This document shows, one piece after another, positions 1 to 9,937 of a stretch of DNA of 61,567 bases (position 1 is its first letter; every line of letters begins with the position of its first letter). The translations under genes and the position numbers were made by a program. Location: contig JADGJG010000045.1 in assembly GCA_027596195.1 (NCBI GenBank), positions 1-61,567 of the forward strand, in the 5' to 3' direction. The notes beneath the pieces are model-generated. The model worked only from the letters and a program-made list of their open reading frames with translations. It was not told the DNA's origin and searched no databases. Source of the stretch: Podochytrium sp. JEL0797. Lineage: Eukaryota > Chytridiomycota > Chytridiomycetes > Chytridiales > Chytriomycetaceae.

Positions 1-77
1 CCCCCTCCCCCCCCCCCCCCCCCCCCCCCCCGCCCCCCCCCCCCCCCCCCCCCGCCCCCCGCCCCCCCCCCCCCCCC
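1..77. repeat. poly-C low-complexity tract
   Basis: Almost pure C with isolated T or G interruptions. It is not a recognisable fungal telomere repeat. It sits exactly at the window edge, so it may be a real homopolymer or an assembly-edge artefact. The following 78-349 stretch is AT/CA-rich with CA microsatellite-like runs near 280-345, and holds no gene I can see; it would be the 3' flank of the TRM5 gene. Confidence 0.7.
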
Positions 78-349
78 GCCGCCGTAGGCGGGGGAAGTTC
101 ACGCGTTTTTATTCGTTTTGTTGTGGCTGTTTTTTTTGTGTTGCGAGTTTTGCTTTTTCTCCACGTCTCATTCCATTCTTAAAAGTTGAACAGTAAAAAT
201 TTTATTCATTCGTTTCCTCTACCTCCCCAATCTTTCGTTTCCTAAACCAAACAAACCCACCATTAACCTTCATTTCCCCCCCCCACACACACACACAAAC
301 ACACACACCTTTCCCTTACACAAAAAAAAACACACACACACACCAATCC

Positions 350-2185
350 TCACCTCAACTTCGCATCCGCCTCTTTGGGCTCACCAAACGCCGCTTCAGC
401 AGGCAACCTGAAACTCAAACACATCATCTCCTTCTTGGGCGCTACGTCTCGCACGCGGTGGATCTTGACAATGTTTTCGGGTGGGATGGAGCATCCGAGG
501 TGAGTTTCGGCTCGCTGGGTGAAAGAAAAACAAAACATTAACAAAACTGAAAAAACGGAGAGAGCGCCGCAAAAGCCACGGAAAGGAAGGGAAGCGTGTA
601 ATGGAGTACGAACCTTCAACACATCGCCTTCCAAATCGTCAATGACAGTGGAGAAACAGTGAACGTGGATCATGGGAAGCTTTTCGGGAGGAACGTCCGA
701 CTCGTGGCCATGCAGGAGTCCCCAAAAGGCATCTGTTGTGAGCCAAACGTCCAAAAAAAATCAGAAAGAGCGCCCACAAGCAAGGTGCAAAAAAAAACAA
801 GAAGCAGATGTTTTTACCAAGAAATTCCAGCGCGGTTGCGGGAAGGTTCATGACGTAATGATTAAAGATTCTAAACGAGGGCTCTTCAACGACATCGACA
901 ACCACCGATGCAGCGACTTTAGCAACCGCCGCTTCAGCGACATCCCCGACCGGAAGCTTTGAATCCGCAGAAGATGTCCCATCAACAGGAACAGAGGCAG
1001 TCGAATCTTGTTTCTTGCCCTTACCCTTCTTCCCCTCTTTGGAGCTCTTGCGAACCACAACAACAGGCGCCAACTTTTTCATCTCGGCTGTAATCTCGGG
1101 GTTATTGAGGTCCACCAAACTCGATCGAATGAATTCGCGGCCGTCCATGTTGTATGGTCGAACCAAGTGTCCCAACTAGAATAGAAAAGAAAACCGGGGA
1201 TAAGCAAAAAAACGCGCGAGACAAAGGGGGGGGAGGGGGGGGGAAGAGCAACGGGAGTAGCGGCCAACGAACAACGAAAAATGCCACCCAGGGGTCCTTC
1301 CTTATCCCGCTCTGAGCAAGTTCCAAAGAGCTTCGCAACAACGTACCGCCCACACACACCCCCGAACAAAAACTACGCTCGACCGGATCAACCAAACCCA
1401 CACACACGCTAAAAAAAACCAAAATCCCCACCTTATTCCCCTCCACATTCACCTTCAACCACCTCCAACTCTCCGGATTCAAATCATTGGCAAACACCAA
1501 ACACCCGCGATTCTTCCCCGCCGGAACCGCAAAAGGCCCCACCCCCGCCATCACATCACAAACCGCTTCCCCCCTCCCAAAAAAACTGCCCACAATCCGT
1601 TCATGTTCCGTTTGGAGACAAGAGTTCCAATACACTTTGGAGAAGTCGAAGGAAAAGGTGCAATTGGATTCTTTGAGGGTGGCGTGGAGGTTGGGTTCGC
1701 CCGCGAGGAGCTCCATTTGGAAGAAGCGGAAGGTGTGGTCGATGGTGGAGGTTTTGTTGACGACGGTGCGGATGTATTGGTTTTTCTTGAGGGAAAGTTA
1801 GGAACGCGACAAAAGAGAGAGAGAGTATGCGACTCACATCCAGCAGGACTTGTCCCACAATCGTCTTGTACGGCAGCAATTCGTCCCTCAAGTTCAAGTG
1901 AGCTGCGTTCGCAACTGAGTCAGAAGAACTCAACATGTCAAGGAATCGGCATCAGTTACCAATATGTCCAATCAGTTCAAACGAACTCGGCACATTCAGA
2001 TGGTCGGGAATGATGGAGCGCAGGATTTGGTCTGATTCGATGCGTGGTGTGGGTGAGCTCTCTTTTTTTTTTTTTTTTTGGTTTTGGTTACCGGCAGTCC
2101 AGTAATCGTAGGCGAGTTTGAGGGGATACGCGGGGATGATTTCTGCGTTTGCCTCAGCGGCAAAATCTTTGACAGTTTGGGGCAT
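350..2185 (-). CDS. TRM5: tRNA (guanine37-N1)-methyltransferase, Trm5 type
   Basis: Trm5 transfers a methyl group from S-adenosylmethionine to N1 of G37, next to the anticodon, and protects reading frame during translation. The split gene reads on the minus strand from an ATG at 2185 to a TGA at 350-352. Visible family blocks, in order: an N-terminal exon (YPLKLAYDYW), then ELLPYKTIVGQVLLD, KNQYIRTVVNKT, FRFFQMELLAGEP, FDFSKVYWNS, and the SAM-binding core CDVMAGVGPFAVPAGKN followed by FANDLNPES. After an intron come HLVRPYNMDGREFI and a Lys/Ser-rich insert of about 60 residues (roughly 780-1070) that I regard as lineage-specific, then VMNLPATALEFL and a final exon with CSIPPENIVKIHRVRDVAPKKEMMCLSFRLP. 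Introns have GT-AG ends, for example the donor next to 2091 and the intron between LLD and KNQYIR. Exon limits between about 480 and 760 are approximate. Product identity is secure from motif order. Confidence 0.93.
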
Positions 2186-2561
2186 TGCGAGGGGTGCTAT
2201 GGAATAGTTAGTATAACACTACCCATCGAATAGATCATGATCACTACGCACAGCCAATGTCCGGATGCAGAAGCACCAATCGCTTTCCCTTATCGCTATC
2301 GCACGCGACAATGCTCCTCAGACGGGGAACATCCAACAGATGCGGCGGAAGGGTCTGCATGGCCTTTGCACAGCTCGTCTGAGGAACCTTGAGCGCAACA
2401 AGCTCAAGCACCAACGTGAACAGCGACGCCTTGGCCTCACTGCTGAGAACAGTGAGGCTTTTGTTGGCAGGTGGAGCAATAATCATTTTTTGTTTTTTGT
2501 TTTTGTTTTTTCCTTCGTTTCTCCCATTCACCTCACCCTCATCCCAATCCCCCCCCCTCCT

Positions 2562-4696
2562 TCACGACCGGCTCCTGCTCCGGCTGCTCCCACTGCTACT
2601 CCCACTACTACTCCCACTCCTGCTCCGACTGCTCCGACTACTCCCACTGCTCCGGCTTCTGCTTCTGCTTCTGCTTCTCGACGACAAAGACGACACCGAC
2701 GACGGAGTCCCCTTCCTCTCGCTCCGTCTACCACGCTCAGAAGAAACACTCCGCCCACGCCCACCACGACGCGGCGCCAAAGGCGTCAAACTACGATCCC
2801 TCCTTCTCACATCCCTGCTCCTGCTCCTATCCCTACTCCCACCACGACTCACGCGTCGATCCCTGCTATCAGCACGTCTGTCCCTACTAACAGACCGACG
2901 ACGCGCAGAATACCCTCTGTCCCTACTATCATCGCGACGACTCACAGACTGTCCTCCACCACCACCACTGCCGCGGTAAAAGTCACCACGATCACGACCC
3001 ACACCACGATCATCGCGACGATCCTCCCTCGACACACTCCGCTGCCGCCGGTACCTCCCCGCATCCCTCTCATCCCGACGTCTATCGTCCCAATCATCCC
3101 GACGTCTCTCCTCACGACGCGGAGAACGCTCCCTAGACGAATCGCGCGCAGTCACAGCAGCACCGCTTTTCGAGGCCACCCTGCCAGACAAGACAGCAGC
3201 AGTCACAGCGGCCACGGCGCCTCGCACGGGGGACCGCGAGGGTCCTTCGCGGACGGGAGAAACGCTCATGGACGGAGATCGGTCTCGCACGCGCTTTTCT
3301 TCACGTTTAGGGGCGGAGCGGGTTGGAGAGGGAGATGCGAGCTTGCGTTTGCGCGATTCTGACAACAGAAAAAACGAGGAGGGAATGAGATTTGGGTATT
3401 TTTTTGACTGAGGGGAACGCCAACAAACAAAAAGGACGAAACAAATAACATACCCTTCTCGTTGTCAGACTCGTCAGAGCCAGAACGATCGGAATCGCTG
3501 TCGCGCTCCAGCTTCTTTTTCGCAGCCTTTTTGGCCTTCTTGGCAGCCTTCTTGGCCTCTTTTTCGGCCCGCTTCTTGTCCTTCTTGATCTTTTTTTGAC
3601 CTAATGGTTGTGTGGTGCGGATTTGTTAATTTTTTTGATGGGATGGGAGAGGGGGAAAGAGGCCGCAAACAGAAACCGACTACAAACAGGGGAAAGCGCA
3701 AAACACTCACGTTTCAACTCTTCCTCTTCCTTCTTCTTGATACGATCCTTGTACTCTTGTTCCCTGCGGTCGCGCTCCTGAATCTTTTCTTGCTTTTGAC
3801 GCTCCTGTTTGCGTTGAGTTGCGTGTTGGAGTTAGTTTTTTTTTGTTGTTTCGCACAAGTTGAGCAAGGAAGGGGTCGTCAAAGAGGACGAAAAGAACGC
3901 ATCCAATCGTTTTTCAGAAGGATCATCCGACGGAGGGGAATAGTCGTTGCAGCAAGGGTCCCGTCCACGACATTGTACTCGCCCGCCCAGTCAGAAATGC
4001 AACAACACCACCCTTGCATCCACACGACGACCAAACCGCATCCAAGCAACAGCTGTTTGAAATGTCGAATCGGATGCTCGCTCGTACAAACAAAAACCAA
4101 CTTCCCCTCATCCATACACATTACCTGCAATTCACGATCAAATGCAGCACCCTCCACATGGTTTCTACAACAAGGGTTGGTGAGCATACGGCACCATCAA
4201 GAAGATTGAATTTTCAATGGGGTACCTGATGCCGAGAGCGTTTGCCGTCTTTTCGTTACGCTTGTCCCTCTGGTCAGCCTGGACATGCGAGTTGTGCGAG
4301 TTTGCAGACAAGAGCGAGAAGGATTTGGACAGCTTGGCGAGCAGCGATGTTCTGAGAGCGTTGACCTTTTTTGTTTCGGATGGGTTGTCAGTGGGAACCC
4401 CTACGGGTGAAAAGCGCAGGGAATCCCACCTTCTCCTCCTTCTCCTCCTCCCCTAGACTCCCCTGTGCATCCAACTCATCGCGCAGCAACAAGCACTTGA
4501 TCTCGACCTGTCTCTTCTGCTCGTGCATGACAAGGTCCTTGTTGGGCGGCTTGAAGACGTCAGGCGCAGAGAGGGCCATGCGGTCTTGTTGTTGTTGGTG
4601 TCTGAACTGGGGACGCAGTGTGGCCTTGTTGGCTTGCACGTGGCCATTGGTGCCCGTGCCGCGCGCAGTCGAGAGGCCGATGCCGTTGTAGGACAT
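2562..4696 (-). CDS. cwf21-domain, SR-rich splicing factor (SRRM2/CWC21-like)
   Basis: Cwf21 proteins sit in the catalytic spliceosome near Prp8 and Snu114; metazoan SRRM2 adds a long RS tail. The minus-strand gene begins at the ATG at 4696 with MSYNGIGLSTARGTGTNGHVQ, the signature N terminus of this family. It continues to PPNKDLVMHEQKRQVEIKCLLLRDELDAQG, matching the cwf21 helical hairpin, then an intron and VNALRTSLLAKL, the second cwf21 helix. Later exons carry HVEGAAFDREL, a Lys/Glu coiled stretch (about 3720-3820), a Lys/Ala-rich run (about 3500-3590) and a 260-residue C-terminal Arg/Ser domain (2562-3365) ending in RSRSRS. The length and RS tail resemble animal SRRM2 more than the short yeast Cwc21. 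The middle exons (about 3600-4200) are less certain. It lies head-out from the duplicated segment starting at 4798, which may hold its promoter. Confidence 0.88.
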
Positions 4697-4797
4697 CTAG
4701 TAGCTTACTATTAGTCATCTAAGAGGTAGCGAGAAGTAGCGCGGGTCTTTGACGAGGAAGGGCGTGCAGGGTTGAGTGTGCGCGGGGTCTCTCGCGG

Positions 4798-5216
4798 GCA
4801 ACGCACCTGTTGTGGTTTTTTGTCTGAAGTTTTTTTTCTTCTCACGCGTGCCGTGGGTGCCCCAACCCGGTCGGCAACGGAGTCGCATTTTACCAATGCC
4901 AATGCAGATTAATATTCCATTTCTTCGCATTCCAATGAATCCGTGATTCCTTTCGCTTTTCTTCGCGTTTTTGGATTCACGTCATCGCCCCCTTGAGCCT
5001 TCCACCGAGTCCAAGTGAGTCCATTTCTTGTTCAACTACAACGCCTAAACCGATAAGAGCCACAAAGCGTCAAGAGGCAGTGCGCCGGAGAAAATTGAAA
5101 CTATCCGATTTCACCAACCTCCCTTCAGCATACCCCCCCCCCCTCGGAAAATGGTTGATTCTCTTCTCCGCACCTTCTCGAAACAAAACTGTTCCTAATG
5201 TTGTCAATATCGAAAG
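4798..5216. repeat. direct repeat copy 1 (~410 bp)
   Basis: About 410 bp that recur, with roughly 75-80 percent identity by eye, at 6196-6604 in the same orientation. Shared blocks include GCAACGCACC at the start, CGTGATTCCTTTCG, GAGTCCATTTCTTGTTC, GTCAAGAGGCAGTGCGCCGG, GGTTGATTCTCTTCTCCGCA and a terminal GTCAATATCGAAAGA. It contains no convincing ORF and lies between the divergent splicing-factor gene and the small Cys-rich gene, so it may carry promoter sequence. Confidence 0.8.
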
Positions 5217-5498
5217 AAAGAGTGACCTTCTGCGACGATAAAGGGGGTTTGTGAAGAAGAACAGTTACTCTCACAACCAGTTCATTTCGCTGCTATTTGC
5301 CTTGCTGCCAGCTTCGCCCGACGCGAAACTGCGTGCGCACGAGCAGCCACTTGAACATGTCCATGAGTCGGTGGACGGTGACGAGCTGCTGGAGGTGGAT
5401 GATTTCCCTTCCCACCTGCCAAGCATGCCAAGCCCAACGAGTCGGACGGCACCACCCACTCTCCCTGTGCCACCACGCCGTCGAAACCAAGGAACCGC

Positions 5499-5995
5499 AT
5501 GGATCCGATCGGAGACACGAATGCCATTGGCCCCGAGGAAAGCAACGACGAAATTAACGTTGTCGATGTGGATTCCGAGGACGACGAGCGCATTCGCCTT
5601 TTTCGACGAGTTGACGAGGCAGAGAACACTGTCTCCGAGCGCGAATCAAAAAACCTGAAAATGAGAATGGTACGTTTGCGAAATATGCCTTGACTTTCTC
5701 GCCCGTAGTTTTCGTTACAGTGGCGAAAGGACCGCGAGATCTGCGAATCCTGCCCCAAACCCGTTGTCCCAGGGAGAATCAAGTGTGTGGAGCACATGAT
5801 TCTGGCAAATGAGCTCGGAGCAAAGGTACTTGGTTAAATATCAGATTCGTGCGGACCAGCTTGCCCAAGGTCTATGCTCCCGCAGCAGCTGCGCCAACCA
5901 ACCTGCTCCTGTATGTCTCTTGTGTGCCGACCACAAGCGGACCAAAACTTTCATTTCGTGTTCGGCTCTCCCCCCTCTTTTTTCGTCCGCCTAAG
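5499..5995 (+). CDS. small Cys/His-rich protein, unknown function
   Basis: Not a family I recognise. From the ATG at 5499 the frame reads MDPIGDTNAIGPEESNDEIN and an acidic/charged helix ending KNLKMRM. A GT-AG intron of about 50 nt (around 5670-5720) follows. The next exon reads WRKDREICESCPKPVVPGRIKCVEH, then a further exon has QGLCSRSSCANQPAPVCLLCADHKRTK. The two modules share a C-x(2-5)-C ... C-x2-H/C spacing with Pro between, which suggests two small zinc-binding knuckles. To join the last two exons one must remove only 19 nt (GTACTTGGTTAAATATCAG, about 5827-5845), far shorter than other introns here. Otherwise the frame stops at TAA inside it. The start is uncertain because the frame is open upstream for some codons. 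The gene sits between the two copies of the ~410-bp repeat. Confidence 0.45.
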
Positions 5996-6195
5996 TATTT
6001 AGTTACTTATCTCACTCAACTCGTTGAAATTCAAGTCTTGAGCCTCAACAAGCAACTCCTGCCCAACGGGTGAGGAAATGTCAGGCCAGATGCTGCAGTC
6101 TTGCTCTGCAGTTGCGTGTTTATCCTCAAGGTGGATATAAAAACTACCTGCGGGATGTAATCGCATTGGCACAAAAAGAATGCAGCAGTCAAGTG

Positions 6196-6604
6196 CAACG
6201 CACCTTTTCGTGTTTTTTTTCATGAGTGCCGTGGGCTTTATGCCCTTGGCGGTGGGTGTCGCAAGACGGTTGGCAGTGGAGCCGCAGTGCAAAAATTCCA
6301 CCGCAGAAGCAGATATCCGCGCATTTCAATGAATGCGTGATTCCTTTCGTCGCGTGTTTTTGATTCACGTCAACACTCCCTTCAGAATTCCACTGAGTCC
6401 AAGCGAGTCCATTTCTTGTTCGGAAACAACGCTTAAAGCGGTAAGAGCCGTAAAACGTCAAGAGGCAGTGCGCCGGTGAAAAATTGGAAATTATCCAAAT
6501 TCACTTCAATGCAAGAAATATCCCCACCCCCCTTAAAACGGTTGATTCTCTTCTCCGCACCTTCTCGAAACAAAAATGCTCCTAATTCTGTCAATATCGA
6601 AAGA
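6196..6604. repeat. direct repeat copy 2 (~410 bp)
   Basis: Second copy of the segment at 4798-5216, same orientation, separated by about 980 bp containing the small Cys-rich gene. It starts at GCAACGCACC and similarity ends at GTCAATATCGAAAGA. Indels and point differences show an old duplication. It precedes a short plus-strand ORF at 6713. Confidence 0.8.
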
Positions 6605-6712
6605 GCATATCCTCCTCCACCTGTTAAGCTATTGGAGACTCCCTAAGCGACTGGTTATTGTCGTTCCATTCCCATCCTTCGACCGATTCGCGGTGCTTTT
6701 TGCTTATCGGAG

Positions 6713-6970
6713 TTGAGTTGGGAAATGCCGCCAGCTCATGATTCCGCGAATCTTATTTCCAAATTTCTGGAATTGACAGGCGATGAATTCCTTGACCTCG
6801 TCCAAGAAACTCAGGTTCAGCAGAACGCAACCGGAGAGGCCACCACCGACCAAGATTTGTTCCGCGTGTTTTCGCCTGTATTCGGAACTCGCGGACGTCC
6901 TCTCACGGCGTCCGGGTTGGATTTCTTTGAGCACCTGGGAGCGGTTTTGTTTTACTTCGTCCAGGATTGA
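6713..6970 (+). CDS. short hypothetical ORF
   Basis: An 85-codon frame, or 81 codons from the ATG at 6725, reads MPPAHDSANLISKFLELTGDEFLDLVQET and ends LDFFEHLGAVLFYFVQD. It has balanced composition and a plausible amphipathic acidic/hydrophobic pattern, but I recognise no domain. It starts about 110 bp downstream of repeat copy 2, in the same relative position as the Cys-rich gene after copy 1. A 115-codon frame overlaps it on the minus strand, so coding status and strand are unresolved. Confidence 0.25.
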   Translation: MSWEMPPAHDSANLISKFLELTGDEFLDLVQETQVQQNATGEATTDQDLFRVFSPVFGTRGRPLTASGLDFFEHLGAVLFYFVQD

Positions 6971-7160
6971 GCAGAAGAGTTTGATGGCCGTTCTCAGCTC
7001 AAACCTTTTGACGCGAAAGCAGAGGCTGAGGGAGGGGGCTACTGAAGACATTGGTCATGTGATAAGCTGCTGGTGGTTCCTCAAGACGATGTTGATTGTC
7101 ATGACGTATGAAGGATTGATGAAGACGTGCCAGTTGGGGGAGCGACGGCACAGACGTTGA

Positions 7161-7877
7161 GGAAAGTTTTGAGAGAGAGGATGGGGCTGGCTATATATAT
7201 ATTATAGAGACGAACCTCCTCTGCATTCGCATTGTAAATGCTGTTGGAAGATCAAGGGGATAATGCAAGTAATGCAGTTCACAATCGTTTATCCTGAAGA
7301 CAAGACCACGAATAGGGGCAAAAAGGAATATGAGAATCAGCTATCGCCCTCATCACTTGATGCGCACTTGGAAGCGCACTCCAGAAATCTCCGGGTGGAG
7401 GACGGTGGTGGGTGCTGATGATTTTTGGTTCGGATTCTTTTTCTCGCCCCACTTCTCTCTTCGAAAAATCAAACGTGAGCCTTCGCCGCACCCCATCCCC
7501 ACCCAGCCGACCATCTGGCAGCCTCAGCACGGCAGCAATCGAGTCTACCAGTGTCATCTTACAGCGAATACGGAGTGGAATGTGCGATGCGGCGGTGTGC
7601 GCGATGGGGATGGATGATGGGGTCGAAGCACATGCTGCGATGCCATCTCGTCTTGGATCCAGACGCCACTCAACCGCATCCACACGAGTCTCAGTACCAG
7701 CTCCAGTGCACAATATAGCAAATGCGAATGCGAATTGACCCAACGGATCCGGTCGACTGGCTGGGATTGAAGTCGAAACTCGGATCGAACTCGAATGACC
7801 TCCAAACCACACACTCCACTCTCAAAGCCTGTGCAACATTGATACTGACTGGCTTTACTCACAAATAGTTACCGAAA
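7161..7877. other. intergenic, upstream region of the eL31 gene
   Basis: Contains a TATATATATATTATAG run near 7192-7206. A minus-strand open frame of 177 codons (7279-7812) has composition biased to Arg, Ser and Pro and no recognisable motif. I treat this as noncoding promoter-proximal DNA of the ribosomal protein gene, without identified elements. Confidence 0.4.
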
Positions 7878-8333
7878 ATGGCCAAGGAAGCTGCTACTAA
7901 GCCCACCACCAAGAAGTCGACTCTTAGCGAGGTATGATCAGTTTGAAACTCGATCCTCTCCCAGCCTCGTTCTAAACATCTATCCTTCCTTCATTCGTAT
8001 CAGGTTGTTACCCGTGAGTACACCATCCACCTCCACAAGCACGTCTTCGGTCGCACCTTCAAGAAGAGAGCTCCCCACGCCATCAAGGTCATCAGAAAGT
8101 TTGCCCAAGATGCCATGAAGACGTCTGATGTCCGTCTCGACCCATCCCTCAACACCGAGATCTGGAAGCGTGGTGTCAAGTCCCTCCCCCACCGTATCCG
8201 TGTCCGTTTGTCCCGCAAGAAGAACGACTCTGAGGATGCCAAGGAGAGACTTTTCACCATGGTGGAGGCCGTTCCTATCGCAAAGTCTGCTGACTTCAAG
8301 GGATTGCAGACCGAGACTATCCACGACGAGTAA
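7878..8333 (+). CDS. RPL31: 60S ribosomal protein eL31
   Basis: eL31 is a conserved protein of the large ribosomal subunit located near the polypeptide exit tunnel. Exon 1 (7878-7931) encodes MAKEAATKPTTKKSTLSE. A 72-nt GT-AG intron (7932-8003) follows, and exon 2 (8004-8333) encodes VVTREYTIHLHKHVFGRTF and the rest. Diagnostic motifs are FKKRAPHAIKVIRKFAQ, TSDVRLDPSLNTEIW, RGVKSLPHRIRVRLSRK and the C-terminal ETIHDE. About 127 residues, the normal length. Codons are strongly C-ending, consistent with a highly expressed gene. The start context AAAATG is good and there is no competing in-frame ATG. Confidence 0.97.
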
Positions 8334-8814
8334 ATGGTGGGGGAAGGAAGTAAATGGAAAGATGAGATTCGGAGAACCTTCTTTGGGTTTTGTTTTTCTT
8401 TTTTTTTGTTCACCTATTTGTTTGTTGTTGGGATGAGAGTGTTTTCATCAAGAAGTCTTCGTCATTCGCTATTCTATTTTCATTTTATTATTTTTGTTGC
8501 CGAAAAAAGATGGAAGGGACCAACGCGTTAGCCGTTCGGACTACGATCGGAGAGATGCGAGAAGGAAGAGTCGCAGCTTGTCTCTGGCGCTGCTGTGGTT
8601 TCGTTCTGCCATTTCCGTTTTGCCAATTCCGCACACACTGTGGCCTCTCGATTCCCACTTTGCCACTGAGTGTTTGGGGTCAGCCTTGGGTAATGGAGGG
8701 AATATTACGCAAGACCAATTCTCAATTGTGTTTTCATTCGGTTCCAAGAGGGAAGGTGTTGTTGAGGCAGCAAAAGAATCCAACACATGCCAGCAGCTGC
8801 CCTTGGGAGGAGCG
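8334..8814. other. intergenic, 3' flank of eL31
   Basis: T-rich 3' flank of the ribosomal protein gene, including a T9 run at about 8399-8407, followed by unremarkable sequence. The open frames here are short and mutually overlapping on both strands; I see no supported gene. Confidence 0.4.
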
Positions 8815-9330
8815 ACCACCGCGACACGGAGAAATCCAGACCAGTTTTAAAGCAAACTCCCGAAACAACACGTCTTTCTTCACCTTCAAACGCGTGAGAA
8901 ATCAAACCTAAAGAACTCGGTGTTTGATTCCAAACACGCCCCCGGTGAACACGCATCGATCCTCACGACACGGAGCAATCCAGAGCTGTTTGAAAACAAC
9001 CTCGCCAACAATAAGAATATAGTTTTTATTCGGCCTCAAACGCGGATACATTCAAAGCAAAGGAGTCGGCGTCGGATTCCAAACACGCCTGCGGTGAACA
9101 CGCAGCGACCTTCACGACGCGGAGAAATCCAGATCTGTTTGAAAGCAAACTCAAGCGTCTTTCTTCACCTTCAAAAGCGGATGAAATCAAAAACTAAAGA
9201 GCTCCGCGTCGGATTCCAAACACGCCTGCGGTGAACACGCACCGATCCTCGCGACACGGAGAAATCCAGAGCTGTTTGAAAACAACCTCGCCAACAATAA
9301 GTCTTCGTCTTTAAACACAGATGAATTCAA
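8815..9330. repeat. ~145-bp minisatellite, about 3.5 units
   Basis: Successive units begin near 8820, 8964, 9114 and 9248, marked by CGACACGGAGAAATCCAG. Each contains GTTTGAAAACAACC-like sequence, a CTTCACCTTCAAA block and GATTCCAAACACGCCTGCGGTGAACACGCA. Units differ by small indels (133-150 bp) and substitutions, so the array is not recent throughout. No unit has a reading frame shared with the others. It lies between eL31 and the transposon-associated region. Confidence 0.85.
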
Positions 9331-9865
9331 AATTAAAGCTCTTCACAGTGCGCAAATAAGAGTCGAGAGCAGAATGACCGCGTTGGGGTCCACCATTGCA
9401 CAGTACACGAGAAGTGACGCAATGGCGTCGTTTGCTCCATAAATGATCCGCCCAACTTGGAGCCTTGGCAGAGACCAGGAGGAAAATGACAGGGCTCGGG
9501 ACAGGGTGCATGAACTTGTAATACAGGGACTTCAGTGAGTTCCCTTGGACGCCCAACGCTGTGGCAATCTTGCCTATATCCGCCAAAGTCGTTTTGTCAG
9601 AATGAGCTTTTGAAAAGGGAAGCTACTGAAAAGCCTCGACAATCGTCGCGCAATCATTAACAACACCAACTCCCGACACCACTATGCTTCTGTCGGTCAA
9701 GAATTCGGCCAACACCAGTGGAAGCGCGGTGAGCCTCCCCGTGATATATTTACTTGGGCATTGAATCAACGCGAGGTGGTTGTTGCCGACAAATTCAGCG
9801 CAGAGGCCAATGACTTTTCTAATCAACGGGAACGCACCCCAAAACGAAAACTCGATAAAATACAC
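9311..9865 (-). pseudogene. 3'-5' exonuclease domain fragment (WRN/DEDD-like)
   Basis: Minus-strand reading gives VIGLCAEFVGNNHLALIQCPS, then LAEFLTDRSIVVSGVGVVND, and, after a stop or shift, ADIGKIATALGVQGNSLKSLYYKFM. Together these resemble the middle and C-terminal parts of a DNAQ/WRN-type 3'-5' exonuclease domain (hydrophobic strand with LALIQ; V-GVGxxND; L-GV-G-SLKSL). Canonical acidic residues at the first motif are not clearly present (CAEF where DxEW/DTE is expected). The frame breaks between about 9600 and 9625. The 5' part stops at the palindrome at 9847, so the gene is truncated. Probably dead. Confidence 0.55.
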
Positions 9866-9902
9866 ATAAAACGCCCGTTTTATGTGTATTTTATCGAGTT
9901 TT
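9847..9902. repeat. perfect 27-bp inverted repeat, 2-nt loop
   Basis: Arms 9847-9873 and 9876-9902 are exact reverse complements (AAAACTCGATAAAATACACA... against ...TGTGTATTTTATCGAGTTTT), separated only by CC. This is a nearly perfect 56-bp palindrome at the left border of the two-gene transposon region. A related inverted 15-mer (14/15 match to ATTTTATCGAGTTTT) occurs at 15062-15076 on the opposite side. Confidence 0.95.
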
Positions 9903-9937
9903 GAGATAAAAGTGTTATCAAATTTCGCGATATGTGT

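Noticed and set aside
2265..3362. 365-codon Pro/Thr/Arg-rich plus-strand frame
   Set aside because: It is the mirror of the Arg/Ser-rich tail of the minus-strand splicing gene; RS codons give open frames on the other strand. The minus frame has an upstream cwf21 domain.
5251..5658. 135-codon plus frame overlapping the Cys-rich gene
   Set aside because: Composition is erratic and it does not connect to the Cys-rich exons in phase; the frame from 5499 does.
4798..6604. LTR retrotransposon interpretation of the 410-bp repeats
   Set aside because: No TG...CA ends, primer-binding site, or reverse transcriptase/integrase sequence between or near the repeats.
7279..7812. 177-codon minus frame upstream of eL31
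   Set aside because: No motif, low-quality composition, and it lies over the expected ribosomal protein promoter.
9847..9902. Transcription terminator
   Set aside because: A rho-independent-type hairpin has no such role in a eukaryotic nuclear genome; the arms are also far longer than needed.
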